DNA of 39,143 nucleotides. Source: Actinomycetota bacterium. GTDB taxonomy: Bacteria > Actinomycetota > Acidimicrobiia > Acidimicrobiales > CADCSY01. Made by a program: the position numbers and the translations under genes. Each line of letters opens with the position of its first letter. Within the stretch, counting starts at the first letter, position 1. The stretch is taken from NCBI GenBank assembly GCA_004366205.1, contig SIRW01000100.1, positions 1 to 39,143 on the forward strand, given 5' to 3'. Positions 25,000-34,436 of this stretch are shown here, piece after piece. Under the pieces are notes generated by a model. It saw nothing but the letters and a program-made list of their open reading frames with translations, did not search any database and was not told where the DNA came from.

Positions 25000-26016
25000 A
25001 TGACAGACACCCAAGCACGGAGCCTCGAGGAGATCGTGCAGATCAAGCGGAAGGCCTCGGAGTGGTCGTCCCCGAAGGGACTGCGGACCGACATCGTGCC
25101 GTGGCGCCTCTGGGAGAAGGCCAAGCAGCTCATGTGGGATCCGGCCGACATCGACTTCTCCCAGGACGCCAAGGACTGGCAGATGCTCGACGAGCAGCAG
25201 CGCGTCATGGTCGCGACCCTCGCCCGGGGGTTCATGGTGGGTGAGGAGGGCGTGACCCTCGACATCGTCCCGCTGCTGATCGCCCTCTCCGACGAGAACC
25301 GCGTCGAGGAGGTCATGTACCTCACGACGTTCGCGTTCGAGGAGGCCAAGCACGTCGACTTCTTCCGGCGCTGGTTCGACGCCGTCGGCTTCGACCTCGA
25401 CGAGCTCGACCGGATCATCAGCGAGAACCGGGCGAACGAGGGGCTGCCGCCCATCGACCCGAATCGCACCGAGGGCATGTTCGAGAGCGAGCTGCCCCGG
25501 GTCATGCGCCGGGTGCTCACCGACCGCTCGCCGCAGGCGATCCTCGACTGCAGCATCACCTACAACCAGTTCATCGAGGGCTGCCTGGCCATCTCGGGCT
25601 ACCGCATCTGGGGCAACATCTTCGACCAGTTCGGCGTCATGCCCGGCCTGCGCGAGGGGCTGCGCCTGGTGCGGCGGGACGAGGGCCGGCACATCACCTA
25701 CGGCACCTACCTGTGCCGCCGGGTGCTCGCCGCCCACCCCGAGCTGCTCGACTGGGGCCGGCAGCGCATGTACGAGCTGCGGGACTACTACTTCAACACG
25801 CTCTACAACGAGGACGGCGTGGACCAGGAGGAGGTCGAGCGCCGCCTCCAGGAGGACCCGAACGCCGGGTGGATCCTCGCCTTCCGCGACAACGTGAACT
25901 CCCAGGTCGACGCCCGCATCCAGGTCATGGAGAAGGCGGCGACCCTGAGCGAGGAGGAGGCCGAGGCCGACCTCGAAGCCGAGCAGGTCGAGCTCGAGCT
26001 CGACACCGTGGCCTGA
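25000..26016 (+). CDS. R2-like ligand-binding oxidase (R2lox, Mn/Fe ferritin-superfamily)
   Basis: A 338-aa di-metal four-helix-bundle oxidase related to class I ribonucleotide reductase R2 and to mycobacterial Rv0233. Metal ligands by motif are E82 (GEEGVTLDI), E115 and H118 (FEEAKH), E193 (QFIEG), and E228 and H231 (RRDEGRH). V85 and Y188 stand at the positions that form the Val-Tyr ether crosslink of R2lox (E+3 and E-5), which separates it from a true NrdB. R2lox binds a long-chain fatty acid-like ligand; its physiological reaction is unknown. There is no nrdA nearby. It has its own terminator. Confidence 0.92.
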   Translation: MTDTQARSLEEIVQIKRKASEWSSPKGLRTDIVPWRLWEKAKQLMWDPADIDFSQDAKDWQMLDEQQRVMVATLARGFMVGEEGVTLDIVPLLIALSDENRVEEVMYLTTFAFEEAKHVDFFRRWFDAVGFDLDELDRIISENRANEGLPPIDPNRTEGMFESELPRVMRRVLTDRSPQAILDCSITYNQFIEGCLAISGYRIWGNIFDQFGVMPGLREGLRLVRRDEGRHITYGTYLCRRVLAAHPELLDWGRQRMYELRDYYFNTLYNEDGVDQEEVERRLQEDPNAGWILAFRDNVNSQVDARIQVMEKAATLSEEEAEADLEAEQVELELDTVA

Positions 26017-26040
26017 CGGCCGGCCACCGCCAGAACCGCC

Positions 26041-26070
26041 GAGGAGCCCGGGCCGCGGCCCGGGCTCCTC
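26041..26070. terminator. Terminator after the R2lox gene
   Basis: A 30-bp perfect palindrome: GAGGAGCCCGGGCC followed, after GC, by its reverse complement. It forms a stem of at least 12 bp, 24 nt after the stop codon. Confidence 0.85.
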
Positions 26071-26094
26071 GCTGTCCGGTCCTGGGCGCTGCCG

Positions 26095-26100
26095 TAGGGT
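26095..26100 (+). promoter_or_regulatory. -10 box of the flavoprotein gene (leaderless type)
   Basis: TAGGGT, 6 nt before the GTG at 26107; no Shine-Dalgarno sequence. The R2lox terminator lies between, so this is a separate transcription unit. Confidence 0.55.
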
Positions 26101-26106
26101 TCGACC

Positions 26107-27456
26107 GTGGCTGAGCGGCTGGTGGTCATCGGCGGGGACGCCGGGGGGATGACGGCGGCGTCCCAGGCCCGCCGGCGACGCGGCGACCTCGACATCGTCG
26201 CGGTCGAGCGCGGCCGCTGGGTGAGCTACTCGGCCTGCGGCATCCCCTACGTGGTGGGCGGCCAGGTCGACACCCTCGACGACCTCGTCGCCCGCACGCC
26301 CGGCGAGCTCCGCGAGCGCTTCCGCATCGACGTTCGGCTGCGACACGAGGCGATGGCGATCGACTTCGACACCCGCGAGGTGGAGGTCCGCGACCACGAG
26401 CGGGCGCGCACGTTCCGGCTGGGGTTCGACCACCTCATGCTCGCGACGGGCGCCCGGCCCCGGCGCCCACCCGTGCCCGGCGCTGACGGCGACCACGTGC
26501 ACGGCGTCCAGACCCTCGACGACGCCGCCCACCTGCTCGCCCACGCCGAGGCGGCGGGGTCCGGCTGTCGGGTCGTGGTCGTCGGCGGGGGCTACGTCGG
26601 GCTCGAGATCGCCGAGGCGTTCCTGAACCGGGGCGCCACGGTCACGGTGGTCGACCGGGCCCCCGAGGTGATGCAGGGCCTCGATCCCGACATGGGCGCG
26701 CTCGTGAGCGCCGCCATGCGCGACCACGGCGTCGACGTCCGCTGCGGCGTCGAGGTCACGGGTTTCGAGCCCGGCGCCGTGCACACCGTCGACGGCACCC
26801 TGCCGGCCGACCTCGTGATCCTGGGGACCGGTGTGGACCCCGAGTCGACGCTCGCCGCCGAAGCCGGGATCGGGCTGGGCGTGCGCGACACGGTGGCCGT
26901 GGACCGGCGTCAGCGCACCGACGTGGACGGGGTGTGGGCCGCGGGTGACTGCTGCCAATCGTGGCACCGCGTGTCCCAGCAGCCGGTGCACGTGGCGCTC
27001 GGGACGGTCGCCAACCGCCAGGGCCGGGTCGCGGGCATCAACCTCGGCGGCGGGTACGCCACGTTCCCCGGCGTCCTCGCCACCGCCGTCACCCGGCTGT
27101 GCGCCACCGAGGTGGCGCGCACCGGCCTGGGCGAGGGCGAGGCCCGGGCGGCCGGCTTCGACGCCGTGGCCGAGACCATCGAGAGCACGACCCGCGCCGG
27201 CTACTACCCGGGTGCCCGCCGCCTGCGGGTGAAGCTCGTGGCCGAGCGCGGAACGGGCCGGCTCCTCGGCGGCCAGATCGTCGGCGAGGAGGGAGCCGCC
27301 AAGCGGATCGACGTGGTCGCCGCCGCGGTCTGGAACGCGATGACGGCCGCCGAGGTGATCGACCTCGACCTCTCCTACGCCCCGCCCTTCTCGCCGCTCT
27401 GGGACCCCGTGGCGGTCGCCGCCCGACGGGTCGCGGCGGCGCTCGACGCGGGCTGA
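26107..27456 (+). CDS. FAD-dependent pyridine nucleotide-disulfide oxidoreductase, CoA-disulfide reductase type
   Basis: A 449-aa flavoprotein. The FAD-binding motif is LVVIGGDAGGMTAASQARR. The single redox Cys of this subfamily is C44 in SYSACGIPYVVGG, the CoADR/NADH-oxidase signature. The NAD(P)H-binding motif is VVVVGGGYVGLEIAEAF, and GVWAAGDCC is the second FAD motif. The C-terminal LSYAPPFSPLWDP keeps the Tyr known from CoA-disulfide reductase. There is no rhodanese domain. It would reduce CoA disulfide (or a persulfide) with NAD(P)H. Many actinobacteria use mycothiol rather than CoA as main thiol, so the physiological substrate is open. Confidence 0.88.
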   Translation: MAERLVVIGGDAGGMTAASQARRRRGDLDIVAVERGRWVSYSACGIPYVVGGQVDTLDDLVARTPGELRERFRIDVRLRHEAMAIDFDTREVEVRDHERARTFRLGFDHLMLATGARPRRPPVPGADGDHVHGVQTLDDAAHLLAHAEAAGSGCRVVVVGGGYVGLEIAEAFLNRGATVTVVDRAPEVMQGLDPDMGALVSAAMRDHGVDVRCGVEVTGFEPGAVHTVDGTLPADLVILGTGVDPESTLAAEAGIGLGVRDTVAVDRRQRTDVDGVWAAGDCCQSWHRVSQQPVHVALGTVANRQGRVAGINLGGGYATFPGVLATAVTRLCATEVARTGLGEGEARAAGFDAVAETIESTTRAGYYPGARRLRVKLVAERGTGRLLGGQIVGEEGAAKRIDVVAAAVWNAMTAAEVIDLDLSYAPPFSPLWDPVAVAARRVAAALDAG

Positions 27457-27887
<431 letters not shown>

Positions 27888-27888
<1 letters not shown>

Positions 27889-30218
27889 TGCCGCCGCGCC
27901 CTTCGCTGCCGGCGCCGGACGACCTCGCCGGTCGCCGGGCGGCGCTCGTCGGGTCGTGGGACGGCGACGGCTGGGCGCTCGCCCGGGCGTTGAGCGACCT
28001 CACCGACCGGTGGTTCGAGGAGGCCTTCGCCGCGCTGACGGGCGAGGACCCTGCGGCGACGGTGGGCATGGCGCTGCTCGCCGTGGGCGGCTACGGACGG
28101 GGCGAGTTGACGCCGGGCAGCGACCTCGACGTGCTGCTCCTCCACGACGGGCGCGCCGACGTGGCCGCGGTCGCCGAGCGGCTCTGGTACCCGGTGTGGG
28201 ACGCCAACCTGAAGCTCGGCCACGCTGTGCGCACCCCGAAGGAGGCGCTCGCCCTGGCCGCCCGTGACCTCGACACCGCGACGGCGCTGCTCGACGCCCG
28301 GTTGGTCGCCGGCGACGCCGCCCGGGCCGCCGACGTGGCGGGGCGGGCCTCGGCCCTGTGGCGCAAGCGGGCCGGTCGGTGGCTCGCCGAGCTCGACCGC
28401 CGGGCGGTGGCTCGCCACGCCCGGGCCGGTGACGTGGCGTTCCTGCTCGAACCCGACGTGAAGGAGGGCCGAGGGGGGCTGCGCGACGTCCACGTCCTTC
28501 GGTGGGCCGAGCGCGCCGGGGTGGTGCTGCTGCCGGGCGACGGCGAGGCGCTGAATGCGGCCGGGCGGTTCCTCCTCGACGTGCGGGTCGCGCTGCACCG
28601 GGCCGCCGGCCGGGCCACCGACCGGCTCCTGCTCGACTGGCAGGACGACGTCGCCGCCCGGCTCGGTCTGCCCGACGCCGACGACCTCATGGCCCGGCTG
28701 GCCACCGCGGCCCGCACGGTCGCCTGGACCAGCGACGAGACCTGGCTGCGCGTGCGCGCCGCCCTCGACGGACCAACCGGCCGGCTGTTCTCCCGGGACC
28801 GGGTCCTCGACACCGGCATCGTCCTGCGTGACGGCGAGGTGCACGTCACCGCCGCCCATGACGTCGCCGGCGACCCCACCGCCGTCCTGCGCGTCGCGGC
28901 CGCTGCCGCCGGACGGGGCCTGCGGATCGCCCGCCCCACGCTCGAGCGGCTGGGGGCCGAGGCCCCCGCGCTCAGCGCGACCTGGCCGGCGCCCGCCCGC
29001 GTCGCGCTCGTCGACCTGCTGGCCGCCGGCGAGCGGGCCGTGCCGGTGTGGGAGGCCCTCGACCAGCGGAACCTGGTCGAACGGGTGCTGCCCGAGTGGG
29101 CGAGCGTCCGCAGCCGGCCCCAGCGCAACGCCTACCACCGCTACACCGTCGACCGGCACCTGGTCGAGGCCGCGTCCGAGGCCGCCCGCCTCACCGGGCG
29201 GGTGGCCCGGCCCGACCTGCTCCTCGTCGCCGCCCTCCTGCACGACATCGGCAAGGGGGAGCCCGGCGACCACACCGACAACGGGGTGCGCACCGTCCCG
29301 GCCGTCGCCGCCCGCATGGGGTTCCCACCCGCCGACGTCCGCGTGCTCACCGACCTGGTCCGCCACCACCTGCTGCTCGCCGATGTCGCCAGCCGCCGGG
29401 ACCTCGACGACGAGGCGACGATCCGCTCGGTGGCCGAGACGGTGGGCTCGCTCCGGACCCTGGAGCTCTTGGGCGCCCTCACCGAGGCCGACTCGAAGGC
29501 GACGGGCCCGGCGGCCTGGGGGCCCACGAAAGCCGCCCTGGTGCGGCGCCTGGTGGAGCGCTGCGAGCACGTGCTGCGCGGTGGTGACGCCGCCGAGGTG
29601 GTCGGAGACGGCTTCCCGACCCCCGAGCAGCGCGCCCTGTTGGCGGGCGCGGGCCGGTCGGTGTCGGTCACCGGCTCCCGGCTCACGGTCGTGGCGCCCG
29701 ACCGGCCCGAGCTGTTCGGGCGGATCGCTGGTGTGCTCGCCCTGCACGACGTCGAGGTCGTGGCCGCATGGGCCCACTCCGAGCACGGCCGGGCGCTCGC
29801 CGTGTTCGAGGTGGCCGGCGGCGAGCGCGTCCCCGACTGGACCCGGCTGTGCGACCAGGTCGAGCGGGCCCTGGACGGCCGGCTGGCCGTGGACGCCCGC
29901 CTGGCCCAGCGCGGCCCCCGGCTCGGCCGCCGTCCGCGCTCGGCCCGCCCGGTCGAGCCCGGTGTGACCATCGACAACGGCCAGTCCGCCACCTCGACGG
30001 TGCTCGAGGTGCGGGCGCCCGACGCGCCCGGGGTGCTGTACCGGATCGTGCGGGCTCTCGCCGACCTCGACCTCGACATCCGCCACGCCAAGGTGCAGAC
30101 CCTCGGCGACGAGGTCGTCGACACGTTCTACGTGCGCGGTCCCGGCGGCGCCCGCGTGACCGATCCCGACCAGGCGCGGGAGCTGGAGCGGGCCGTGCTC
30201 CACCATCTCAGTGGGTAG
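27888..30218 (+). CDS. glnD: [Protein-PII] uridylyl/adenylyltransferase and removing enzyme GlnD
   Basis: A 776-aa bifunctional sensor. The nucleotidyltransferase motif is GGYGRGELTPGSDLDV (catalytic D79 and D81), followed by KEGRGGLRDVH. The HD domain, which removes the modification, is marked by LLHDIGKGEPGDH (H452, D453). Two C-terminal ACT domains, about residues 600-670 and 705-776, sense glutamine. In actinobacteria studied so far GlnD adenylylates P-II rather than uridylylating it; which applies here cannot be read from the sequence. The GTG start overlaps the glnB stop (TAGTG). The length is slightly below the E. coli enzyme. Confidence 0.93.
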
Positions 30219-30229
30219 CCTGCCCGTCC

Positions 30230-30925
30230 GTGGAGGGCCCCACGGTCTCCGACCGCGACCTGTTGCGCTGGAGCGAGACGCTGGCCGGAATCGCCCGCAC
30301 GGGCCTGGGGTTCACCGACAACCTCTACGAGCGGGAGCGCTTCGAGGAGGTCCTCAAGGTGGCGGCCGACATCCGCGCCGCCGTCGAGGAGAGCGAGGAG
30401 GCCCTCCGGGAGGCCGACCACCACATCGACGAGTGGATGAAGCACGTCGGCTCGGGCGTGGCCGGCTACGTGACCCCGAAGGTCGCCGTGGGCGCCGTGG
30501 TCGGCAACGACGACGGCGAGATCCTGCTCGTGCAGCGGGCCGACTCGGGGATCTGGCTGTACCCCACAGGCTGGGCCGACGTCGGGTACTCGGCCTCGGA
30601 GGTGGCGGTCAAGGAGGTCGAGGAGGAGACCGGGATCCGGTGCGTGCCCGAGCGCCTCATCGCCGTGCTCGACGGCCTCCGGCTCGGCTTCACCCGCGTG
30701 CCGTTGTACTCCCTGGTGTTCCACTGCCGCGCCGTCGGCGGCGAGTTGCGCTGCCACCCCCTCGAGTGCCGGGACGCCGGCTGGTTCGCCGAGGACGCCC
30801 TGCCCGAACCGGTCGCCGGCGCCCAGCTGTGGAGCCGCCACGCCTTCGCCGCCATCCGGGGCGAGCACGTGGAGGTGCTGTTCGACCCGCCCCGTGACCC
30901 CACCTGGCGCGGCGGCACCGACTGA
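30230..30925 (+). CDS. Nudix hydrolase with N-terminal Nudix-associated domain
   Basis: A 231-aa protein. Residues 8-65 form the helical Nudix_N-type domain (DLLRWSETLAGIARTGLGFT). The rest is a Nudix fold (KVAVGAVVGNDDGEILLVQR). The Nudix box reads GWADVGYSASEVAVKEVEEE-TGI: the catalytic REUxEE part is kept as KEVEEE, but the first conserved Glu is Tyr. Related proteins are annotated as ADP-ribose or nucleoside-diphosphate-sugar pyrophosphatases; the substrate here is unknown. The GTG start has TAGCCT 8 nt upstream, and that box includes the glnD stop codon, so it may be transcribed alone or with glnD. Confidence 0.85.
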   Translation: MEGPTVSDRDLLRWSETLAGIARTGLGFTDNLYERERFEEVLKVAADIRAAVEESEEALREADHHIDEWMKHVGSGVAGYVTPKVAVGAVVGNDDGEILLVQRADSGIWLYPTGWADVGYSASEVAVKEVEEETGIRCVPERLIAVLDGLRLGFTRVPLYSLVFHCRAVGGELRCHPLECRDAGWFAEDALPEPVAGAQLWSRHAFAAIRGEHVEVLFDPPRDPTWRGGTD

Positions 30926-30960
30926 GCGCCGTTCCGTGAGGCTGCCGAGCTGCCGCGCCC

Positions 30961-31431
30961 TCAGGGGGTGAGCTGGGCGACGAGGCGGTCGACGATCGAC
31001 ACGCCGCCGCGGCTGCGCTCCCACTCGTCCGCGATCACCTGGTGGTCGACGAGCCCGGCGAGGTCGGGCGCGATGCCGAGCGCCGCGGCCGCCGCCGAGG
31101 CGAGGGTGGCCGGCTCGACCTCGTCGCCGTGGGCGGGGAACGCCTCGAGCCCGTCCCACAGCCGTTCGGGAGGAACGGGCGGCACCTGCCCCGTGCCGAC
31201 GGCCAGCGCCACCGTCGGGAAGACCTCGTAGGTGCCGAGCTCGGCCGGGCGCTCGTACCCGGCGACGGGGTGGAGCCGCCACTCGAGGGTGAGGCCGCCG
31301 GGCCCGTCGTCGCGCAGCCACACCTGGGAGCCGTTGAGGTAGGCGTCGACGGGCTCGCCGAAGCGGTCGTCGAGGGCGACGATGAGCTCCGGTGTGATGC
31401 GCCAGACGCAGGTGGGCACCAGCTGGGGCAC
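30961..31431 (-). CDS. Conserved protein of unknown function
   Basis: A 156-aa soluble protein beginning with PQLVPTCVWRITPELIVALD after the start and containing GEPVDAYLNGSQVWLRDDG and TLEWRLHPVAGYERP. The C-terminal half is helical. The strong internal conservation style and clean start indicate a real gene, but I recognise no family. Length and lack of signal or membrane segments suggest a cytosolic protein. The GTG at 31431 is set by TATGGT exactly 6 nt upstream on its own strand. It is divergent from the M1 peptidase gene with 52 nt between them. Confidence 0.68.
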   Translation of the reverse strand: MPQLVPTCVWRITPELIVALDDRFGEPVDAYLNGSQVWLRDDGPGGLTLEWRLHPVAGYERPAELGTYEVFPTVALAVGTGQVPPVPPERLWDGLEAFPAHGDEVEPATLASAAAAALGIAPDLAGLVDHQVIADEWERSRGGVSIVDRLVAQLTP

Positions 31432-31437
31432 GGCCGC

Positions 31438-31443
31438 ACCATA
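31438..31443 (-). promoter_or_regulatory. -10 box of the minus-strand unknown gene (leaderless type)
   Basis: TATGGT on the minus strand, 6 nt before the GTG at 31431; no Shine-Dalgarno sequence. Confidence 0.5.
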
Positions 31444-31483
31444 GCGGCGGTCCCCCCGGCGCTCGGGCTGGCACACTGGCCCG

Positions 31484-32995
31484 ATGCTGGTGGGGATCCC
31501 GGCCCGTCCGGGTGGCCACGATCCCGTGCGCTGGCGGGCGTGGGCGGTCGCCGCCGTGCTCGCCCTCGGCGCCTGCGGCGACGGCGGGACCGGACCCGCC
31601 ACGCTCGACCGAGCGCCGGCGCCGACCACGACCACGGTCACCGCGCCCCGCGACGCGGCTACGACCACCACCGCGGGACCGGCCACGACCACCACGACCG
31701 CCGAGGGCCTCGTCGTGGCCGAGGCCCAGCCGGCCACGCCGACCTGTCCGGCGGTGCCCGCCCAGGCCCGCCCCGACCCCGACCGGCCCCGCTACCGGCT
31801 CGACCTGGTGGTCCGGCCCGACCAGGGGACGGTCGACGGCGCTGTGGCGGTGACGTTCGTGCCCGACCTGCCCGTCGACCGGTTGGTGTTCCGGCTCTGG
31901 CCGAACGGACCCCGCACGGCGCGCGCCGGCGCCCGCCTCGACGTCGGTGAGGTGACGGTCGACGGCCGGCCCACCCCCGCCGGCCTGGCCGACCCCACCA
32001 TCCTCGACGTGCCCCTCCCCGCGCCGGCCGGGCCCGGGGAGGCGGTCGAGGCGACGGTGGCGTTCCGGCTGCGCCTCCCCGGCGCCGTGAACGACCGGCT
32101 GTCCCACGACGGCGACGCGATCCGGCTGGGCTCGTTCTTCCCGATCCTGCCGTGGGAGCCGGGCCACGGCTGGGCGCTGGACCCGCCGACGTCGGCCTTC
32201 GCCGAGGCGTCCACGGCCCCGGTCGCTGACTTCGACCTGACCGTCGAGGTGCCCGATGGCCTCGACGTTCTGGCGAGCGGCGAGCCCGCCGGTCCCGGCC
32301 GCTGGCGGGCCGTGGCCGTGCGCGACGTCGCCCTGTCGATCGGGCGGTTCACGCTCGCCGCGGGCGTCGCCCACGCGCCCGAGCCCGTCCACGTCACCGT
32401 CGGCGTCCACGCCGGCATCGGCGAGTCGCCCGACGCCTACCTCGAGCGGACCATCCGGGCGCTCGAGGACTTCGCCCGCCGCTTCGGGCCCTACCCCTAC
32501 CCGCGCCACACCCTGGCGATCACGCCGGGGCTCTCCGGCGGCATCGAGTACCCGACCCACGTCATGCAGGGGCCCGCCACGATCGGGCGCACCACCAGCC
32601 ACGAGGTCGGCCACATGTGGTTCTACGGGCTCGTCGGCAACAACCAGGGCCGGGACCCGTGGCTCGACGAGGGGCTGGCCACATGGGCCGAGGCCGGCTT
32701 CGAGGGCACCCTCGGCGCCATGCGCAACCGGGCGATCCCGGCCTGGGCTCGGGGCCGCACGGGCGAACCCATGACGTACTGGGAGTCGCGCCAGTCCGGG
32801 TACTACCGGGGGGTGTACGTGCAGGGCGCCCAGGCGCTCGCCGCCCTCGGCGACGCCGGCCTGGTCGACTGCGCCCTGCGGCACTACGTGGCCCGCCACG
32901 CCTTCGCCATCGCCCGCCCGCCGCAGCTGATCGCCAGCCTCGCCCTGGTGTTCCCCGACGCCCCCGAGCGCCTCGGCGGCTTCGGCATCCGCTGA
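31484..32995 (+). CDS. M1-type zinc metallopeptidase lipoprotein
   Basis: A 503-aa exported lipoprotein. The signal ends in LALGAC (C31), followed by a Thr-rich linker (TTTTV ... ATTTTT) and an M1-like N-terminal beta domain (RYRLDLVVRPDQGTVDGAVAV). The gluzincin catalytic domain has H373-E374-x-x-H377 and the third zinc ligand E396, exactly 18 residues later (WLDEGLATW). GGIEYPTHVM takes the place of the GAMEN exopeptidase motif, so it is a distant M1 member and strict aminopeptidase activity is uncertain. CACACT lies 6 nt before the ATG. Confidence 0.85.
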   Translation: MLVGIPARPGGHDPVRWRAWAVAAVLALGACGDGGTGPATLDRAPAPTTTTVTAPRDAATTTTAGPATTTTTAEGLVVAEAQPATPTCPAVPAQARPDPDRPRYRLDLVVRPDQGTVDGAVAVTFVPDLPVDRLVFRLWPNGPRTARAGARLDVGEVTVDGRPTPAGLADPTILDVPLPAPAGPGEAVEATVAFRLRLPGAVNDRLSHDGDAIRLGSFFPILPWEPGHGWALDPPTSAFAEASTAPVADFDLTVEVPDGLDVLASGEPAGPGRWRAVAVRDVALSIGRFTLAAGVAHAPEPVHVTVGVHAGIGESPDAYLERTIRALEDFARRFGPYPYPRHTLAITPGLSGGIEYPTHVMQGPATIGRTTSHEVGHMWFYGLVGNNQGRDPWLDEGLATWAEAGFEGTLGAMRNRAIPAWARGRTGEPMTYWESRQSGYYRGVYVQGAQALAALGDAGLVDCALRHYVARHAFAIARPPQLIASLALVFPDAPERLGGFGIR

Positions 32996-33038
32996 CCGCT
33001 CGACCTACGATCCCGGCGACGACAAAGGGGGGGATCCC

Positions 33039-34436
33039 TTGGCCACCTACGAGCGCCTGAGCGCGCAGGACGCCTCGTTCCTGCACCTCGAGACCGACCG
33101 TGCCCCCATGCACGTGGGGTCGGTCGGGATCTTCGAGGGCGCGCCCTTCTTCGACGCCTCGGGCCGGTTCCGGCTCGACGACGCCCGCCGGCTGGTGGCG
33201 AGCCGCCTCGACCTCGTCCCCCGATTCCGGCGCCGGCTGATGCAGGTGCCGCTCGACCAGGGCCGGCCCGTGTGGGTCGACGACGAGCACTTCGACCTGT
33301 CGTTCCACGTCCGGCTCACCGCCCTGCCCCGCCCCGGCACCGAGGAGCAGCTGAAGACGCTGATGGGCCGCCTGCAGGCCCAGCCGCTCGACCGGCGCCG
33401 GCCCCTCTGGGAGCTGTGGTTCGTCGAAGGGCTCGAGGCCGACCGCGTGGCGATCATCCAGAAGACCCACCACGCCCTCGTCGACGGCATCTCGGGCGTC
33501 GACGTGGCCATGGTGCTGCTCGACCTCGAGCCGGCCGAGCCCCCGGCGCCCGAGGCCGTGCCCGAGTGGCGGCCCCAGCCGCCGCCGAGCGAGGCCCAGC
33601 TCCTCGCCGAGACGCTCGTGGAGCGGGCGACGCAACCCGCCGAGATCGTACGCACCGTGCGCGCCGCGCTCCGCGGTCCCCGCCAGGCGGTGGAGACGGC
33701 GCGCGCGACCGGTCGGGCCCTGCGCACCGTCGGCAGCGCCGGCACGTCCCGCCTGCCGTTCAACGCGCCGATCGGGCCCCATCGCCGCTACGAGCTCGCC
33801 CGGGCCCCGCTCGCCGAGGCCAAGGCGGCCAAGGACGCCCACGGCGCCACGGTCAACGACGTGGTGCTGGCCGGCGTCGCCGGCGGGTTGCGCCACTACC
33901 TCGAGCACCGGGGCGTCGCGGTCGACGACCTGACGGTGCGCACGCTCGTGCCCGTGTCGGTGCGCGACGACAGCGAGCGCATGAAGCTCGGCAACCGCGT
34001 GTCGGGGATGGTCGCCGAGCTGCCCGTGGGCGAGGCCGACCCCCGGACGCGGCTGCGGCTCGTGAGCGAGCAGCTCCGCGAGCTGAAGGGGTCGGGCATG
34101 GCGGTCGGGGCCGAGCTGCTGACCTCCCTGCTCGAGTTCGCCCCCTCGACGCTGCTCGCCCTCGGGGCCCGGCTCGTCCCGCTGCAGCGCACGGTCAACC
34201 TCCTCGTCACCAACGTGCCCGGCCCGCAGGTGCCGCTGTACTGCATGGGCGCCCGGATGCTGGAGGCGTTCCCGTACGTGGGGCTCACCGACAACCTGGG
34301 CCTGGTGGTGGCCGTCGTCTCCTACGACGGGCAGCTCGGGTTCGGGTTGACCGGTGACCGCGACCTGGTGCCCGACCTGGCCGTGCTCGCCGAGGGCATC
34401 GAGAAGTCCGTGCGCGAGCTGGCGGAGGTGCAGTGA
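33039..34436 (+). CDS. Wax ester synthase/diacylglycerol acyltransferase (WS/DGAT)
   Basis: A 465-aa bacterial WS/DGAT, which uses acyl-CoA to make triacylglycerol or wax esters as storage lipid. It begins YERLSAQDASFLHLE and has the catalytic HHxxxDG motif (H144-H145 ... D149-G150) inside QKTHHALVDGISG. The C-terminal domain has NDVVLAGVAGGLRHYL and VNLLVTNVPGPQVPLY, both typical. The start is TTG, supported by a GGGGGGG run a few bases upstream; TACGAT at 33006-33011 is a plausible -10. The following amidase overlaps its stop, so the two form an operon. Confidence 0.92.
   Translation: MATYERLSAQDASFLHLETDRAPMHVGSVGIFEGAPFFDASGRFRLDDARRLVASRLDLVPRFRRRLMQVPLDQGRPVWVDDEHFDLSFHVRLTALPRPGTEEQLKTLMGRLQAQPLDRRRPLWELWFVEGLEADRVAIIQKTHHALVDGISGVDVAMVLLDLEPAEPPAPEAVPEWRPQPPPSEAQLLAETLVERATQPAEIVRTVRAALRGPRQAVETARATGRALRTVGSAGTSRLPFNAPIGPHRRYELARAPLAEAKAAKDAHGATVNDVVLAGVAGGLRHYLEHRGVAVDDLTVRTLVPVSVRDDSERMKLGNRVSGMVAELPVGEADPRTRLRLVSEQLRELKGSGMAVGAELLTSLLEFAPSTLLALGARLVPLQRTVNLLVTNVPGPQVPLYCMGARMLEAFPYVGLTDNLGLVVAVVSYDGQLGFGLTGDRDLVPDLAVLAEGIEKSVRELAEVQ

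Noticed and set aside
25000-26016. Ribonucleotide reductase small subunit NrdB/NrdF
   Set aside because: The Val-Tyr crosslink positions and the overall motif spacing fit R2lox, and no nrdA/nrdE is adjacent.
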